Positions 23,196-31,115 of a stretch of DNA of 64,000 nt are shown here, one piece after another. The position numbers and the translations under genes were made by a program. The notes beneath the pieces are model-generated. The model saw only the letters and a program-made list of their open reading frames with translations. It did no database searches and was not told the DNA's origin. The stretch is from assembly GCF_900496965.1 (NCBI RefSeq), contig NZ_UFQB01000009.1:141546-205545 (forward strand), read 5' to 3'. The stretch's first letter is position 1. Every line of letters begins with the position of its first letter. This DNA comes from Achromobacter agilis (GTDB taxonomy: Bacteria; Pseudomonadota; Gammaproteobacteria; Burkholderiales; Burkholderiaceae_B).

Positions 23196-25328
23196 TCAGG
23201 CCGCGCGGCGCGCCGCCATGTCCACGCCTTCCGACAATTCCACCAGCGCGTCCAGCGCCACCGCGCCTTCGCCCTGCGCGCCCACCAGCACCGGGTTGAT
23301 GTCGATGGAAGCCACATGCCCGGCCGCCGCCAGCGCGTAGCGGCCCAGGAGCGCCGCCTGCTCCGCCACGGCCCGCACATCGGCCGGGGGATCGCCGCGC
23401 ACGCCGGCCAGCAGCCTGCCGATGCGCAGGCCGCGCAGCGCCTCCAACGCGTCGTCGGCCGCAAAAGGCGGCATCAGCAGCGCCACGTCGCCTAGCGCTT
23501 CCACGTATTTGCCGCCCGCGCCCAGCATCACGACGGGGCCGAATACCGGGTCGTTGCGCACGCCCAGCGCCAGCTCGTGCAGGCCGCGCTGCATGCGTGC
23601 CACGATCCAGCTTGCGTCGTCCACGCCCAGGGCGGCCAGCGTGTCCGCCTGCCGCGCCAGCGCGTCGCGCAACGCGGCCTCGTCGTTCAGGCCCAGCGCC
23701 ACCAACCCGTGTTCGGACTTGTGCGGCAAGCGCGCCGAGCACGCCTTCAGCGCCACCGGCGCGCCCATCCGGCGCCACGCAGCCACCGCCGCATCGGCAT
23801 CCGCACATAGCGCGTGTTCGCCGACGGCGATGCCCTGCGCGCCCAGCAAGGCCAGGCTGGCGGCTTCGGACAGGAAGCCGGGCCGCGCGCCGGCCGGCGC
23901 ATCCAGGCGCGCCTCGGGCGCGGCCGGTATGGTGCGGCCACGCAGCGCATGCAGCCGCCACAGGCCGGCCATCGCTTCCACCGCCTGCTGCTCGTCCGCG
24001 TAGACCGCCACCCCGTGCGCCCGGAACGCGGCGGCGACGTTGTCCTGCCACGCCACCACCGCCACCGGCTTGGCCGCGGCCTGCGCGAAGCACGCGGTGT
24101 CCGAGGCGAACCGCGCCACGTCGTAGCCGCGGCCCGCCACCGGGATGTCGATCAGGAACATATCGGCCGCGGGATCCCGCGAAATGGGCGGCAGCACCTC
24201 GCCGAACAGGCCGTTGTTCGAGAGCAGCGCGGCGGTGATGTCCACCGGGTTGCCCGTGGTGGCAAAGCCCGGCAGCCGCCGGCCCAGCTCTTCCTGCGTG
24301 GCCTGGCCCAGCGGAGCGATCTCCAGGCCGCGCTCCACCGCCGCGTCGGCGGCCAGCACGCAGCTCGCGCCCGAATTGCTCACCACCACGACGCGCGGCC
24401 CCTGCGGCAGCGGGCCGCGCAGCGCCAGCTCGGCGTAGCGCACCAGCTCCTGGGGGTCGCGCGCCCGCAGAATGGCGTGGTGGGCAAAGAAGGCATCCAC
24501 CGTGCGGTCTTCATTGGCCAGCGCGCCCGTGTGCGAGGCGGCGGCGCGCGCGCCTGCCTCCGAACGGCCCGCCTTCACCGCGATCAACGGCACGTTGCGC
24601 GCCCGCGCCAGCGCCGCCGCCTCGGCCAGCGCGCCGGCGTCGCGCAGCGACTCCAGGTACAGCAGCACGATGCGCACCTCGGGGTCGCGCAGCGCCGCGC
24701 AGGCCAGCTCGGCCACCGTCACATCGGCCTCGTTGCCCGTGGCGTGCACGTGCCGCACGCCCACGCCGCGCTGGCGCAGCAGGCCATACACCATTGCGCA
24801 CATGCCGCCGCTCTGGCTGATGACCGCCACCGGGCCGTCCTGCGGTTCCACCTCCAGGAACATGGTGGAGAAACTCGCGATGGCGCCGTTGCCGAAATTG
24901 GCCAGCCCCTGCGAATTCGGCCCCACGATGCGCATGCCGGCCGCGCGCGCCCGCGCCGTCATGGCGTCCTGCCGCTGGCGGCCCGCTTCGCCGGTCTCCG
25001 AGAACCCCGCCGAGATCACGATGGCGGCCGACACGCCCAGCGCCGCGCAGCGGTCCACGGCCTGCACGGCCTGCTCGCCGGCCACCGCCACGATCGCCAG
25101 GTCCGGGGCGGCGGGCAGCGCGTCCAGGTCGGGCCACGCCCGCTCGCCCTGCACTTCGGCGCGCTGCGGATTGATGGGGTACAAGGTGCCCGCATAGCCG
25201 TGGCGCCGCATGTAATGTATGGGCCGCCCGCCGATCTTGTCGGGGTTGTCGGACGCGCCCACGATGGCGATCGATGCCGGGGCCAGCAGCCGGTCCAGCG
25301 CGGCCGCGTCGCGGTTGTCGGAAACCAT
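23196..25328 (-). CDS. ADP-forming acyl-CoA synthetase (fused alpha/beta)
   Basis: 710 residues from ATG 25328, preceded by AAAGGAG at 5 bases. CoA-binding domain: APASIAIVGASDNPDKIGGRP. Ligase domain: GMRIVGPNSQG, AVISQSGGMCAM and SHTGALANEDRT, whose H266 is the expected phosphohistidine. The C-terminal ATP-grasp domain (about 480-700) includes GAPVALKACSARLPHKSEHG and DPVFGPVVMLGAGGKYVE, ending DINPVLVG. It makes acyl-CoA from acid, CoA and ATP, giving ADP and Pi, reversibly. The operon thus encodes two chemically different acyl-CoA-forming enzymes. Confidence 0.9.
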   Translation of the reverse strand: MVSDNRDAAALDRLLAPASIAIVGASDNPDKIGGRPIHYMRRHGYAGTLYPINPQRAEVQGERAWPDLDALPAAPDLAIVAVAGEQAVQAVDRCAALGVSAAIVISAGFSETGEAGRQRQDAMTARARAAGMRIVGPNSQGLANFGNGAIASFSTMFLEVEPQDGPVAVISQSGGMCAMVYGLLRQRGVGVRHVHATGNEADVTVAELACAALRDPEVRIVLLYLESLRDAGALAEAAALARARNVPLIAVKAGRSEAGARAAASHTGALANEDRTVDAFFAHHAILRARDPQELVRYAELALRGPLPQGPRVVVVSNSGASCVLAADAAVERGLEIAPLGQATQEELGRRLPGFATTGNPVDITAALLSNNGLFGEVLPPISRDPAADMFLIDIPVAGRGYDVARFASDTACFAQAAAKPVAVVAWQDNVAAAFRAHGVAVYADEQQAVEAMAGLWRLHALRGRTIPAAPEARLDAPAGARPGFLSEAASLALLGAQGIAVGEHALCADADAAVAAWRRMGAPVALKACSARLPHKSEHGLVALGLNDEAALRDALARQADTLAALGVDDASWIVARMQRGLHELALGVRNDPVFGPVVMLGAGGKYVEALGDVALLMPPFAADDALEALRGLRIGRLLAGVRGDPPADVRAVAEQAALLGRYALAAAGHVASIDINPVLVGAQGEGAVALDALVELSEGVDMAARRAA

Positions 25329-25362
25329 GAATACTCCTTTCAATGTGTAGAGGCCCGCGCCT

Positions 25363-26346
25363 TCAATTGACGGTGGCCCCGGAGGCGCGCACCACCTCGG
25401 CCCATTTCCGCACCTCGTCGCTGACGAAGCGGCGCGTGTCGTCCGGCGTCATCCAGTCCGCCGCGAAACCCTGCGCCGCGAACTTCTGCTGCACGTCCGG
25501 CCGGCCCAGCACCTGCTGCAAGGACGCGCTCAGCTTTTGCACCACGGCGGGCGGCGTGCCTGCCGGCGCCATCAGGCCGTTCCATGCCGTGGCTTCGTAG
25601 TTCTTCAGCCCCGCCTCCGCCACCGTGGGCAGATCCGGCGCGGCGGGCGAACGCTGCGCGCCGGTAATGGCCAGCGCCTGCAGCTTGCCGGCCTTCACAT
25701 AGGGCATGGAAGACAGCATGGTGTCGAACATCAGGTCGGCCTGTCCGCCCATCACGTCGGTAAGCGCGGGGGCGCTGCCGCGATACGGCACATGCACCAT
25801 GCGCGTGCCGGCCATGGTGTTGAACAGCTCGGCCGACAGATGGGTGGATTGCCCGTTGCCCGAGGATGCAAACGTCAGCTGGCCCGCGCGCTGCTTGGCC
25901 AGGGCGATGAGTTCGCTCACGCTGTGCGCGGGCAGGTCGGGCCGCGTCACGATGACCAGCGGGCCCTTGGTCAGCAGCGACACCGGAACAAAGCTCTTCT
26001 GCGTGTCGTAGCCCAGGTTTTTGAACAGGGACATATTGATGGCGTGCGCCGTGGTGGCCAGCAGCAGCGTGTAGCCGTCCGGCGCGCTTTTGGCCACCAT
26101 GTCGGCGCCGATATTGCCGCCCGCGCCCGAGCGGTTGTCCACGATCACCGTCTGGCCCAGGGCCTCGCCCAGGCCCTGCGCCACCACGCGGGCCACGATG
26201 TCGGTGGGGCCGCCAGGCGGATACGGCACCACCAGCGTCACGGGCTTCTCCGGCCAGGCCGACGCGGCCGGCGCCAGGCCCGGCGCCGAGCACGCCGCCA
26301 GGGTAAAAGCGGCCAGCGCCGCGCGCCATGCGGAAATTGCAGGCAT
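25363..26346 (-). CDS. Bug-family periplasmic receptor
   Basis: 327 residues from ATG 26346 with GGAGACAC upstream. The N-terminus MPAISAWRAALAAFTLAACSAPGLAPAASAWP could be read by signal peptidase I, or II at LAAC. Family blocks: WPEKPVTLVVPYPPGGPTDIVAR, VDNRSGAGGNIGADMVAKSAPDGYTLLLAT and HVPYRGSAPALTDVMGGQADLMFDT. It is only moderately similar to the receptor at 22197-23171, so the two probably bind different or differently substituted acids. Confidence 0.93.
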   Translation of the reverse strand: MPAISAWRAALAAFTLAACSAPGLAPAASAWPEKPVTLVVPYPPGGPTDIVARVVAQGLGEALGQTVIVDNRSGAGGNIGADMVAKSAPDGYTLLLATTAHAINMSLFKNLGYDTQKSFVPVSLLTKGPLVIVTRPDLPAHSVSELIALAKQRAGQLTFASSGNGQSTHLSAELFNTMAGTRMVHVPYRGSAPALTDVMGGQADLMFDTMLSSMPYVKAGKLQALAITGAQRSPAAPDLPTVAEAGLKNYEATAWNGLMAPAGTPPAVVQKLSASLQQVLGRPDVQQKFAAQGFAADWMTPDDTRRFVSDEVRKWAEVVRASGATVN

Positions 26347-26419
26347 GAGTGTCTCCTCCGTCCTCGGTGGGACGTTTTTTTCAGTGGGTTGGAAGGGGGT
26401 TACGCTTGCCGGCGGTGCA

Positions 26420-26761
26420 TCACGGCGGCCGGCGCGCCTCGAAGCAAAGCAGGGTGTTGCCACCGTGCTCGAAATCGCGGGCGCATACCGCCTGCCCGAT
26501 CGCCACGCCGGGCGTGGCATGGCCCATCAGCACCGCGCCCTCGCGCAGCCGCACCAGCGCCAGCACATAGGGGGCCAGCGCGCGCCACGAGGCGTCCGGC
26601 GCGCGGTGCACCGTGCTGTGCGCAAGTACCTCGCCCTCGCCGCTTGCGCGCGCCCATTGCAGGTCCGTGCCGCCGCAGGCCGCGCAGGCATAGGGGCGCA
26701 GCGCCCACCACGCGCCGCAATCCGCGCAGCGTCGCAAATCCAGGGGATGCCGTTCGTTCAT
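26420..26761 (-). CDS. DUF35 OB-fold acyl-CoA-associated protein with zinc ribbon
   Basis: 113 residues. The N-terminal rubredoxin-like ribbon CADCGAWW...CAACGG holds four Cys; an OB-fold part follows (GEGEVLAHSTVHRAPDASWRALAPYVLALVRLREGAVLMGHA). DUF35 proteins act as partners of thiolase-fold enzymes, for example ChsH2 with the aldolase Ltp2. The gene overlaps the thiolase-like gene by 4 bases, the standard arrangement, so a 1:1 complex is likely. Confidence 0.88.
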   Translation of the reverse strand: MNERHPLDLRRCADCGAWWALRPYACAACGGTDLQWARASGEGEVLAHSTVHRAPDASWRALAPYVLALVRLREGAVLMGHATPGVAIGQAVCARDFEHGGNTLLCFEARRPP

Positions 26762-27930
26762 GCCTGGTCCTCCGCCTGCAATACCAGGCTCACGTGCGCC
26801 GACAGCACGCCGCCGTCCGCGTGCACCAGCGCCCGCCTGCGCGGCGCAACTTGCCGGCTACCCGCCAGGCCCGCAAGCTGGGTCCAGGCCTCCGCCACGT
26901 GCGCCAGCCCGCCCGCCACGCCCGAATGCCCGAACGACAGCAGGCCTCCATGCGTATTGAGCGGCAGCGGCCCCGCCGCATCGAAATCACCGCGCCGCAC
27001 CCGTCCGGCCGCGCCGCCGCGCGGCGCAAAACCCAGTTCTTCCAGCAGCATGGCCAGCGTGATGGTGAACGAGTCGTAGATCGCCAGATAATCGATGTCC
27101 GCGTTCGCCACGCCCGCCTGCGCCAGCGCCCGCCCGGCGGCGCGTGCCGCGCCCGTGTCCATCACGTCGCGCATGGCCGACAGATGCTGGTGGCGGTGCG
27201 CCTGGCCGGCTCCGGTAATGCGCACGGGCCCTTCGTCCGCGCCCACCACCAGCGCCACCGCGCCATCGGAAATCGGGCAGCAGTCCAGCAAATGCAGCGG
27301 CGTCGCGATCGGCTTGGAGTCCAGCACGGACTGCACGCTGATGGGCTCGCGCAGCTGCGCCAGCGGATGCCCGCCCGCGTTCCGGCGCATCAGCACCGCC
27401 AGCTGGGCCAGATCCTCCCGTCGCGTGCCGGTGGCATGCATATAGGCCGACGCCAGCAGCGCGTAATACGCCGGCACCGACGCCCCATTGGGCACCTCCA
27501 CGTCCGCCTCGCCCACCTGCGCCAGCGTTTGTATGGACGCGTCCACCGCCTGCCCAGTCAGGCGGTTCTCTCCCGCCACCACCAGCACCCGACGGCAAGT
27601 GCCCGCGCGCACCAACTCGCGTGCCAGCATCACCATGCCGGCCCCCGTCGCCCCGCCCATCTGCATGCCGTGCGCGTAGTGCGGATCCAGCCCCAGCTTC
27701 TCGCTCAGGAGGCTGGCCAGCATCAGATGCGGAAAGGTCGTGGCATAACCGCACAGCACGCCATCGATGGCGCCGCGCTGGCGGGCGAGTCCGGCGTGCT
27801 CAAGGGCGGCCTCGGCCGCCTCGGCCATCAGGTCCAGCGCGCCGCGCCCCTCATGCCGGCCAAAGCGCGTCACCGCCGCGCCCTGCATATAGGCATGCGC
27901 CAGGCTAGTGTTGTCCGTGCGCTCAAGCAT
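26758..27930 (-). CDS. Thiolase-fold protein lacking the nucleophilic Cys
   Basis: 390 residues from ATG 27930; ATG 27888 (MQGAAVTRFG) is an alternative start. Thiolase fold blocks are seen: AAVTRFGRHEGRGALDLMAEAAEAALEHAGL, GATGAGMVMLARELVRAG, LVVAGENR, YDSFTITLAMLLEELGF and LPLNTHGGLLSFGHSGVAGGLAHVAEAW. At the usual acyl-Cys position the sequence is MQMGGATGAG (about 89-98), with no Cys, and the second catalytic Cys near the C-terminus is also missing. SCP2-thiolase-like aldolases such as Ltp2 share this. With the overlapping DUF35 gene it may be a retro-aldolase and not a thiolase. Confidence 0.82.
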   Translation of the reverse strand: MLERTDNTSLAHAYMQGAAVTRFGRHEGRGALDLMAEAAEAALEHAGLARQRGAIDGVLCGYATTFPHLMLASLLSEKLGLDPHYAHGMQMGGATGAGMVMLARELVRAGTCRRVLVVAGENRLTGQAVDASIQTLAQVGEADVEVPNGASVPAYYALLASAYMHATGTRREDLAQLAVLMRRNAGGHPLAQLREPISVQSVLDSKPIATPLHLLDCCPISDGAVALVVGADEGPVRITGAGQAHRHQHLSAMRDVMDTGAARAAGRALAQAGVANADIDYLAIYDSFTITLAMLLEELGFAPRGGAAGRVRRGDFDAAGPLPLNTHGGLLSFGHSGVAGGLAHVAEAWTQLAGLAGSRQVAPRRRALVHADGGVLSAHVSLVLQAEDQA

Positions 27931-28693
27931 GCGGCATCCACGCGCGTTCGATCGCGCGCGCCTCCTCTGCCAGGGCCTGCGCCAGCTCTTGCTCGCGAGG
28001 CTCGATACGTTCGTTCAAGGCGGCCACGCTGAGCGCCCCGATCGCGCGGCCGCTCGGCCCTCGCACCGCCACGCCCAGCCCGCCCATCTTTTCCACCACC
28101 ACATCCAGCAGCATCGCGTGCCCCAGTTCGCGCGCCCGCCGCGCCGCCGCGTCCAGCGCCTCGGCCGGGAACCGCGGATACCGCGCCGCCAGCCGCTCGC
28201 GCACCAGCGGCAAGAGCGCTTGCGCCTCGTCCTCGTCCAGCGCCGACAGCAACGCCAGGCTACCGGCGCCCACCCCCAGCGGCCGGCGGCTGCCCACCTC
28301 AAGGTAGTTCGCCCGTATCGGGTAATCGCCGAAGCACAGGTCCACGCACACCGACTCCCAGCCCACCGGCATCGACAGAATCACCGTATCCCCGAACCGC
28401 CGCGCCAGCCGGATCAGCGCCGGCCGCGCCAGCCCGCGCAGATCCAGCCCGTCGACCATGGCGTGGTGCATGGCGTATACCTGCGGGCCAAGCATGTAAT
28501 GCTTGCTCTCGGGGTCTCGCTCTACGAAACCCTCGGATTCCAGGTCCTTCAGAATGCGCAGCGCCGTGGAGATGTCCAGGCCAGCATGCTGGGCGATATC
28601 CGTCAGCCGGTGGATGCGCCGGTCCGACAGGCTTGCCAGCACGCGGCAAGTCTTTTTCGTAGAGGAAACAACGGCGGAATCCAGGGTGGGCAT
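27923..28693 (-). CDS. IclR-family transcriptional regulator
   Basis: 256 residues from ATG 28693. The N-terminal winged helix is STKKTCRVLASLSDRRIHRLTDIAQHAGLDISTALRILKDLESEGFVERDPESKHYMLG. The C-terminal effector domain includes SRRPLGVGAGSLALLSALDEDEAQ and AVRGPSGRAIGALSVAAL. It is the first gene of the operon and overlaps the thiolase-like gene by 8 bases, so it is probably autoregulated with it. A small palindrome GTTGCAGCGCAAC at 28758-28770, upstream of its start, is a possible operator. Confidence 0.92.
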   Translation of the reverse strand: MPTLDSAVVSSTKKTCRVLASLSDRRIHRLTDIAQHAGLDISTALRILKDLESEGFVERDPESKHYMLGPQVYAMHHAMVDGLDLRGLARPALIRLARRFGDTVILSMPVGWESVCVDLCFGDYPIRANYLEVGSRRPLGVGAGSLALLSALDEDEAQALLPLVRERLAARYPRFPAEALDAAARRARELGHAMLLDVVVEKMGGLGVAVRGPSGRAIGALSVAALNERIEPREQELAQALAEEARAIERAWMPHA

Positions 28694-28902
28694 GGGGCAG
28701 GCGGCGGGAAAAAGAGAACAGGGATACAAGATAAGAAAGCCGCGCGGCGCGGGTAAAGTTGCAGCGCAACAAAGTTTTATCTGGTGAAAGTCGGCGTGAA
28801 TACCCCGTGGGCGAGCATGGGTGGATGAAACCCCCGGCCCCCGCGAAGGCGTAATGGCACGCAAGCCGTGCCGACCTGCGCGTTCCTGCGTAAACTTCCC
28901 GC

Positions 28903-29517
28903 ATGCTACGAATCGACAAGCTCAGCAAACGCTACGGCGACCATCTCGTCTTCCAGGGCCTGACCCACTCCTTCACCCCCGGGTGCGTGGCGCTATGCGA
29001 AGAAGACAGCACCGGAAAATCCAGCCTCCTAGGCATCATCGCGGGCACCATTGCGCCCGATAGTGGGGACGTCTGGATCGACGGGCATTCCATGGTCCTC
29101 GCGCCCCAGCAAGCCAAGGCCCGCCTGGCCTACGTGCCCGACAACTGCCTCGCGTTTCCCACGCAGACCGGGCGCGGGCTGCTGGAACAGGTTGCTGCTG
29201 AAAAGAACGTGGCGCTGGACGAGGCCACGCTGGAGCTGGCCCATGACCTGGGGCTGGAGCCGCACCTGGACAAGCGGTTTGAACAGATGTCTACCGGGAC
29301 GCGCCGCAAGGTGTTTGTGACGGCGGCGGCCCTGGGGGATCCGGCGGTGGTGATCGCGGATGGGCCTAGCAATGGGTTCGACGCGCAGGGGCGCGCGGTG
29401 TTGGCCGAGCTGTTCAGGGCCTGGGGCAAGGATCGCGTGGTGCTGTTTGCCAGCCATGACGCGGAACTGGTGGAGGCTTGTGCAGCGACCTCGGTCGATG
29501 TCGCGGCGCTACGTTAA
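28903..29517 (+). CDS. ABC-transporter ATP-binding protein, degenerate motifs
   Basis: 204 residues, divergent from the iclR operon. The ABC fold is plain: LRIDKLSKRYGDHLVFQGLTHSFTPG, TGKSSLLGIIAGTIAPDSGDVWIDG, signature MSTGTRRK (129-136), Walker B VVIADGPSNGFD (149-160), H-loop FASHD. The first Walker A Gly is Glu33 (EEDSTGKSS), and the Glu after the Walker B Asp153 is Gly154, the residue that normally activates water. No permease or binding protein is adjacent. It may be a slow or regulatory ATPase, or pair with a permease elsewhere. Confidence 0.85.
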   Translation: MLRIDKLSKRYGDHLVFQGLTHSFTPGCVALCEEDSTGKSSLLGIIAGTIAPDSGDVWIDGHSMVLAPQQAKARLAYVPDNCLAFPTQTGRGLLEQVAAEKNVALDEATLELAHDLGLEPHLDKRFEQMSTGTRRKVFVTAAALGDPAVVIADGPSNGFDAQGRAVLAELFRAWGKDRVVLFASHDAELVEACAATSVDVAALR

Positions 29518-29566
29518 GCCGCGGCCGCGCGGCGTTGACATGAAGCTAAGACGGCACGCGCGTCAT

Positions 29567-29989
29567 CTAGCGCGGCTTCCAGCTAATCCCATCCTTTGAC
29601 CGGTACTCCGGCGTCCCGGTGCAGCACCCTCCCGCCCCGAACGCCTGCCGCCCGATGAACGCGGTCACCACGCCCTTGCTCTCGGTCAGCGATTGGTGGA
29701 TGCAGCGGGTCGGCAGCGGATAGAACTCGCCTTCCAGCACCAGGGTCCACGTCACGTTCTCGCCTTCGGCCGGCTCGACCTTGTACACCTTGCAGTCGTG
29801 GGCCAGCAGGTGCATGGGCTGGCCCGCCAGCATGCCCTTGAATTGCAGCTCCGGCGGCGTGTCGCGTGTGGCGATGGCTTCGGCATTGAGTGCCGATCCT
29901 GGCGGCGCGGGCGCCAGCGAGGAGTCGCAGCCGGCCAGCGCGCTGGCTGTGCCCAGGGTGATGGCGAACAGGCGAAGCAGGCGCATCAT
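29567..29989 (-). CDS. Putative lipoprotein, 140 aa
   Basis: MMRLLRLFAITLGTASALAGCDSS has a clear lipobox (ALAGC) with Cys near residue 21. The mature part holds further cysteines (LLAHDCKVYKVEP, LPTRCIHQ, AFGAGGCCTGTPEY) and conserved-looking aromatic patches. It is likely anchored to the periplasmic face of a membrane. Function is not recognised. It ends 50 bases from the convergent ABC gene; the glutaredoxin gene lies just upstream on the same strand. Confidence 0.65.
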   Translation of the reverse strand: MMRLLRLFAITLGTASALAGCDSSLAPAPPGSALNAEAIATRDTPPELQFKGMLAGQPMHLLAHDCKVYKVEPAEGENVTWTLVLEGEFYPLPTRCIHQSLTESKGVVTAFIGRQAFGAGGCCTGTPEYRSKDGISWKPR

Positions 29990-30004
29990 GCCGGTGGATT
30001 GCCG

Positions 30005-30379
30005 TCAGGCCACATTGGCGAAGCGTTGTTCAAGATAGGCGATGATGTCGTTGGATTCGTACATCCAGCGCGTGCCGTCCGCTGCGTCGATGCGCAGGCA
30101 TGGCACTTTGACCCTGCCGCCGCCCGCCAGCAGCTGCTCGCGCGCTTCTGGATCGCCCTTGGCGTCGCGCAGCGCGATCGGTGCATTCAGTTTGTGGATA
30201 GCGCGCCGGGTCTTGACGCAGAACGGGCAGGCGTGGAATTGGTAGAGCGATAGCCTGGCGGCTTCGTCATTGACGGTGGCCTGGCCTTGGGCTGAACGCT
30301 GTTGCGGGCGCGGACGCGTGAGGGCGTCGCCAAGCACGATCATTTGACCCAGGCCGACACGCAGGGCTTTGACTAGCAT
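30005..30379 (-). CDS. Glutaredoxin-family protein
   Basis: 124 residues. After a ~40-residue N-terminal extension, LSLYQFHACPFCVKTRRAIHKLNAPIALRDAKGDPEAREQLL gives the CPFC redox site. GGRVKVPCLRI holds the cis-Pro and RWMYESNDIIAYLEQRFA completes the fold. It is a thiol-disulfide oxidoreductase for glutathione-dependent reduction or a glutathione-S-transferase-like binder. The extension (MLVKALRVGLGQMIVLGDALTRPRP) could be a weak membrane segment. It is probably cotranscribed with the lipoprotein downstream. Confidence 0.82.
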   Translation of the reverse strand: MLVKALRVGLGQMIVLGDALTRPRPQQRSAQGQATVNDEAARLSLYQFHACPFCVKTRRAIHKLNAPIALRDAKGDPEAREQLLAGGGRVKVPCLRIDAADGTRWMYESNDIIAYLEQRFANVA

Positions 30380-30460
30380 GGAGGTGGACTCGATACGGGT
30401 AGACGGGCGACCAGTCTACTCCCTGCCTGACTTGTCGATGCCGAATCCGCGCCGGATCGC

Positions 30461-30982
30461 TCATTCCTCCACAAACCCCAGCCTTCTCAGCTCGGCAATG
30501 GCGCCTTTCTCTTCCTCGCGCCGGGCCTTGGGCGCGGCGAGCGAGGCGGCCAGCAGCAGAGAGGGTTCGTCTGACGCATCGAAGCCCCGCAGCACGCTGT
30601 CGGCAAGCGGGAAGGCTTGCGCAAAGCTTTTATCCAGGGCCTGGTGGCCCGGGTAGCGGCCCTGCTTGTCCAGGATGATCTGCGTCTGCGGGTCGCGCTT
30701 GATCAGATGCAAGGGCACGCCCAGGCAGCGCAAGCCCAGCAGGATGGGGTTGGTGGACAGGTCTTCCACCACCACGTCGTCGAAGACGCAGGGTTTGATC
30801 ATCGAGTTGACGGCGCGGCACTTGGACAGCCGGACGTTTTGTACACGCGACATGCGGCCGGGGTACTTCACCATCGAGAGGCTGCAATTGTCGAAGGCGC
30901 AATCGTGAACGTGCAGATCGCGGAACTGCGCGTTGCCCTTGTCGAAGGCCAGCTTGAAGGTCGCGCCTTCTATTGTTTTCAT
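30461..30982 (-). CDS. Hypothetical protein with pentapeptide-like N-terminal repeats
   Basis: 173 residues. The first ~70 residues (GATFKLAFDKGNAQFRDLHVHDCAFDNCSLSMVKYPGRMSRVQNVRLSKCRAVNSMIKPCVFDDVVVEDL) show a loose five-residue periodicity with F/L/C at the repeat centre, resembling a right-handed beta-helix of pentapeptide type. The C-terminal part is helical and charged. The function is unknown. A run of 11 G lies 22-32 bases upstream of the start, within its probable promoter, which could make expression phase-variable. Confidence 0.55.
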   Translation of the reverse strand: MKTIEGATFKLAFDKGNAQFRDLHVHDCAFDNCSLSMVKYPGRMSRVQNVRLSKCRAVNSMIKPCVFDDVVVEDLSTNPILLGLRCLGVPLHLIKRDPQTQIILDKQGRYPGHQALDKSFAQAFPLADSVLRGFDASDEPSLLLAASLAAPKARREEEKGAIAELRRLGFVEE

Positions 30983-31003
30983 GACGCGTGGACGTGTCTA
31001 TTA

Positions 31004-31014
31004 GGGGGGGGGGG
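31004..31014. repeat. Homopolymeric G11 tract in the promoter of the 30461-30982 gene
   Basis: Eleven consecutive G on the plus strand (C11 on the coding strand), 22 bases before the start codon at 30982. Tracts of this length slip during replication and, in Bordetella fimbrial promoters, switch transcription by changing spacing. Assembly errors are also common in such runs. Confidence 0.85.
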
Positions 31015-31068
31015 CAGACTACCGTTTCGCAAGCAAAATGCCGGGAAATTGTAGTCTGGCACCTGGCG
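31015..31068. repeat. Dispersed inverted-repeat element, related to 12673-12722
   Basis: AGACTAC...TTTC on the left and GAAATTGTAGTCT on the right form imperfect arms around ~22 bases. The right arm plus GGCACCT is shared with the element at 12673. It abuts the G11 tract and lies between two minus-strand genes. Confidence 0.55.
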
Positions 31069-31115
31069 CGATATTCGCGGGACGCCCCGCTAGCTGTTTG
31101 CGGCAGAGCGACGGC

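Noticed and set aside
25537..28032. Long plus-strand open frame of about 830 codons
   Set aside because: Covers Bug receptor, DUF35 and thiolase-like genes in antisense; composition typical of a GC shadow.
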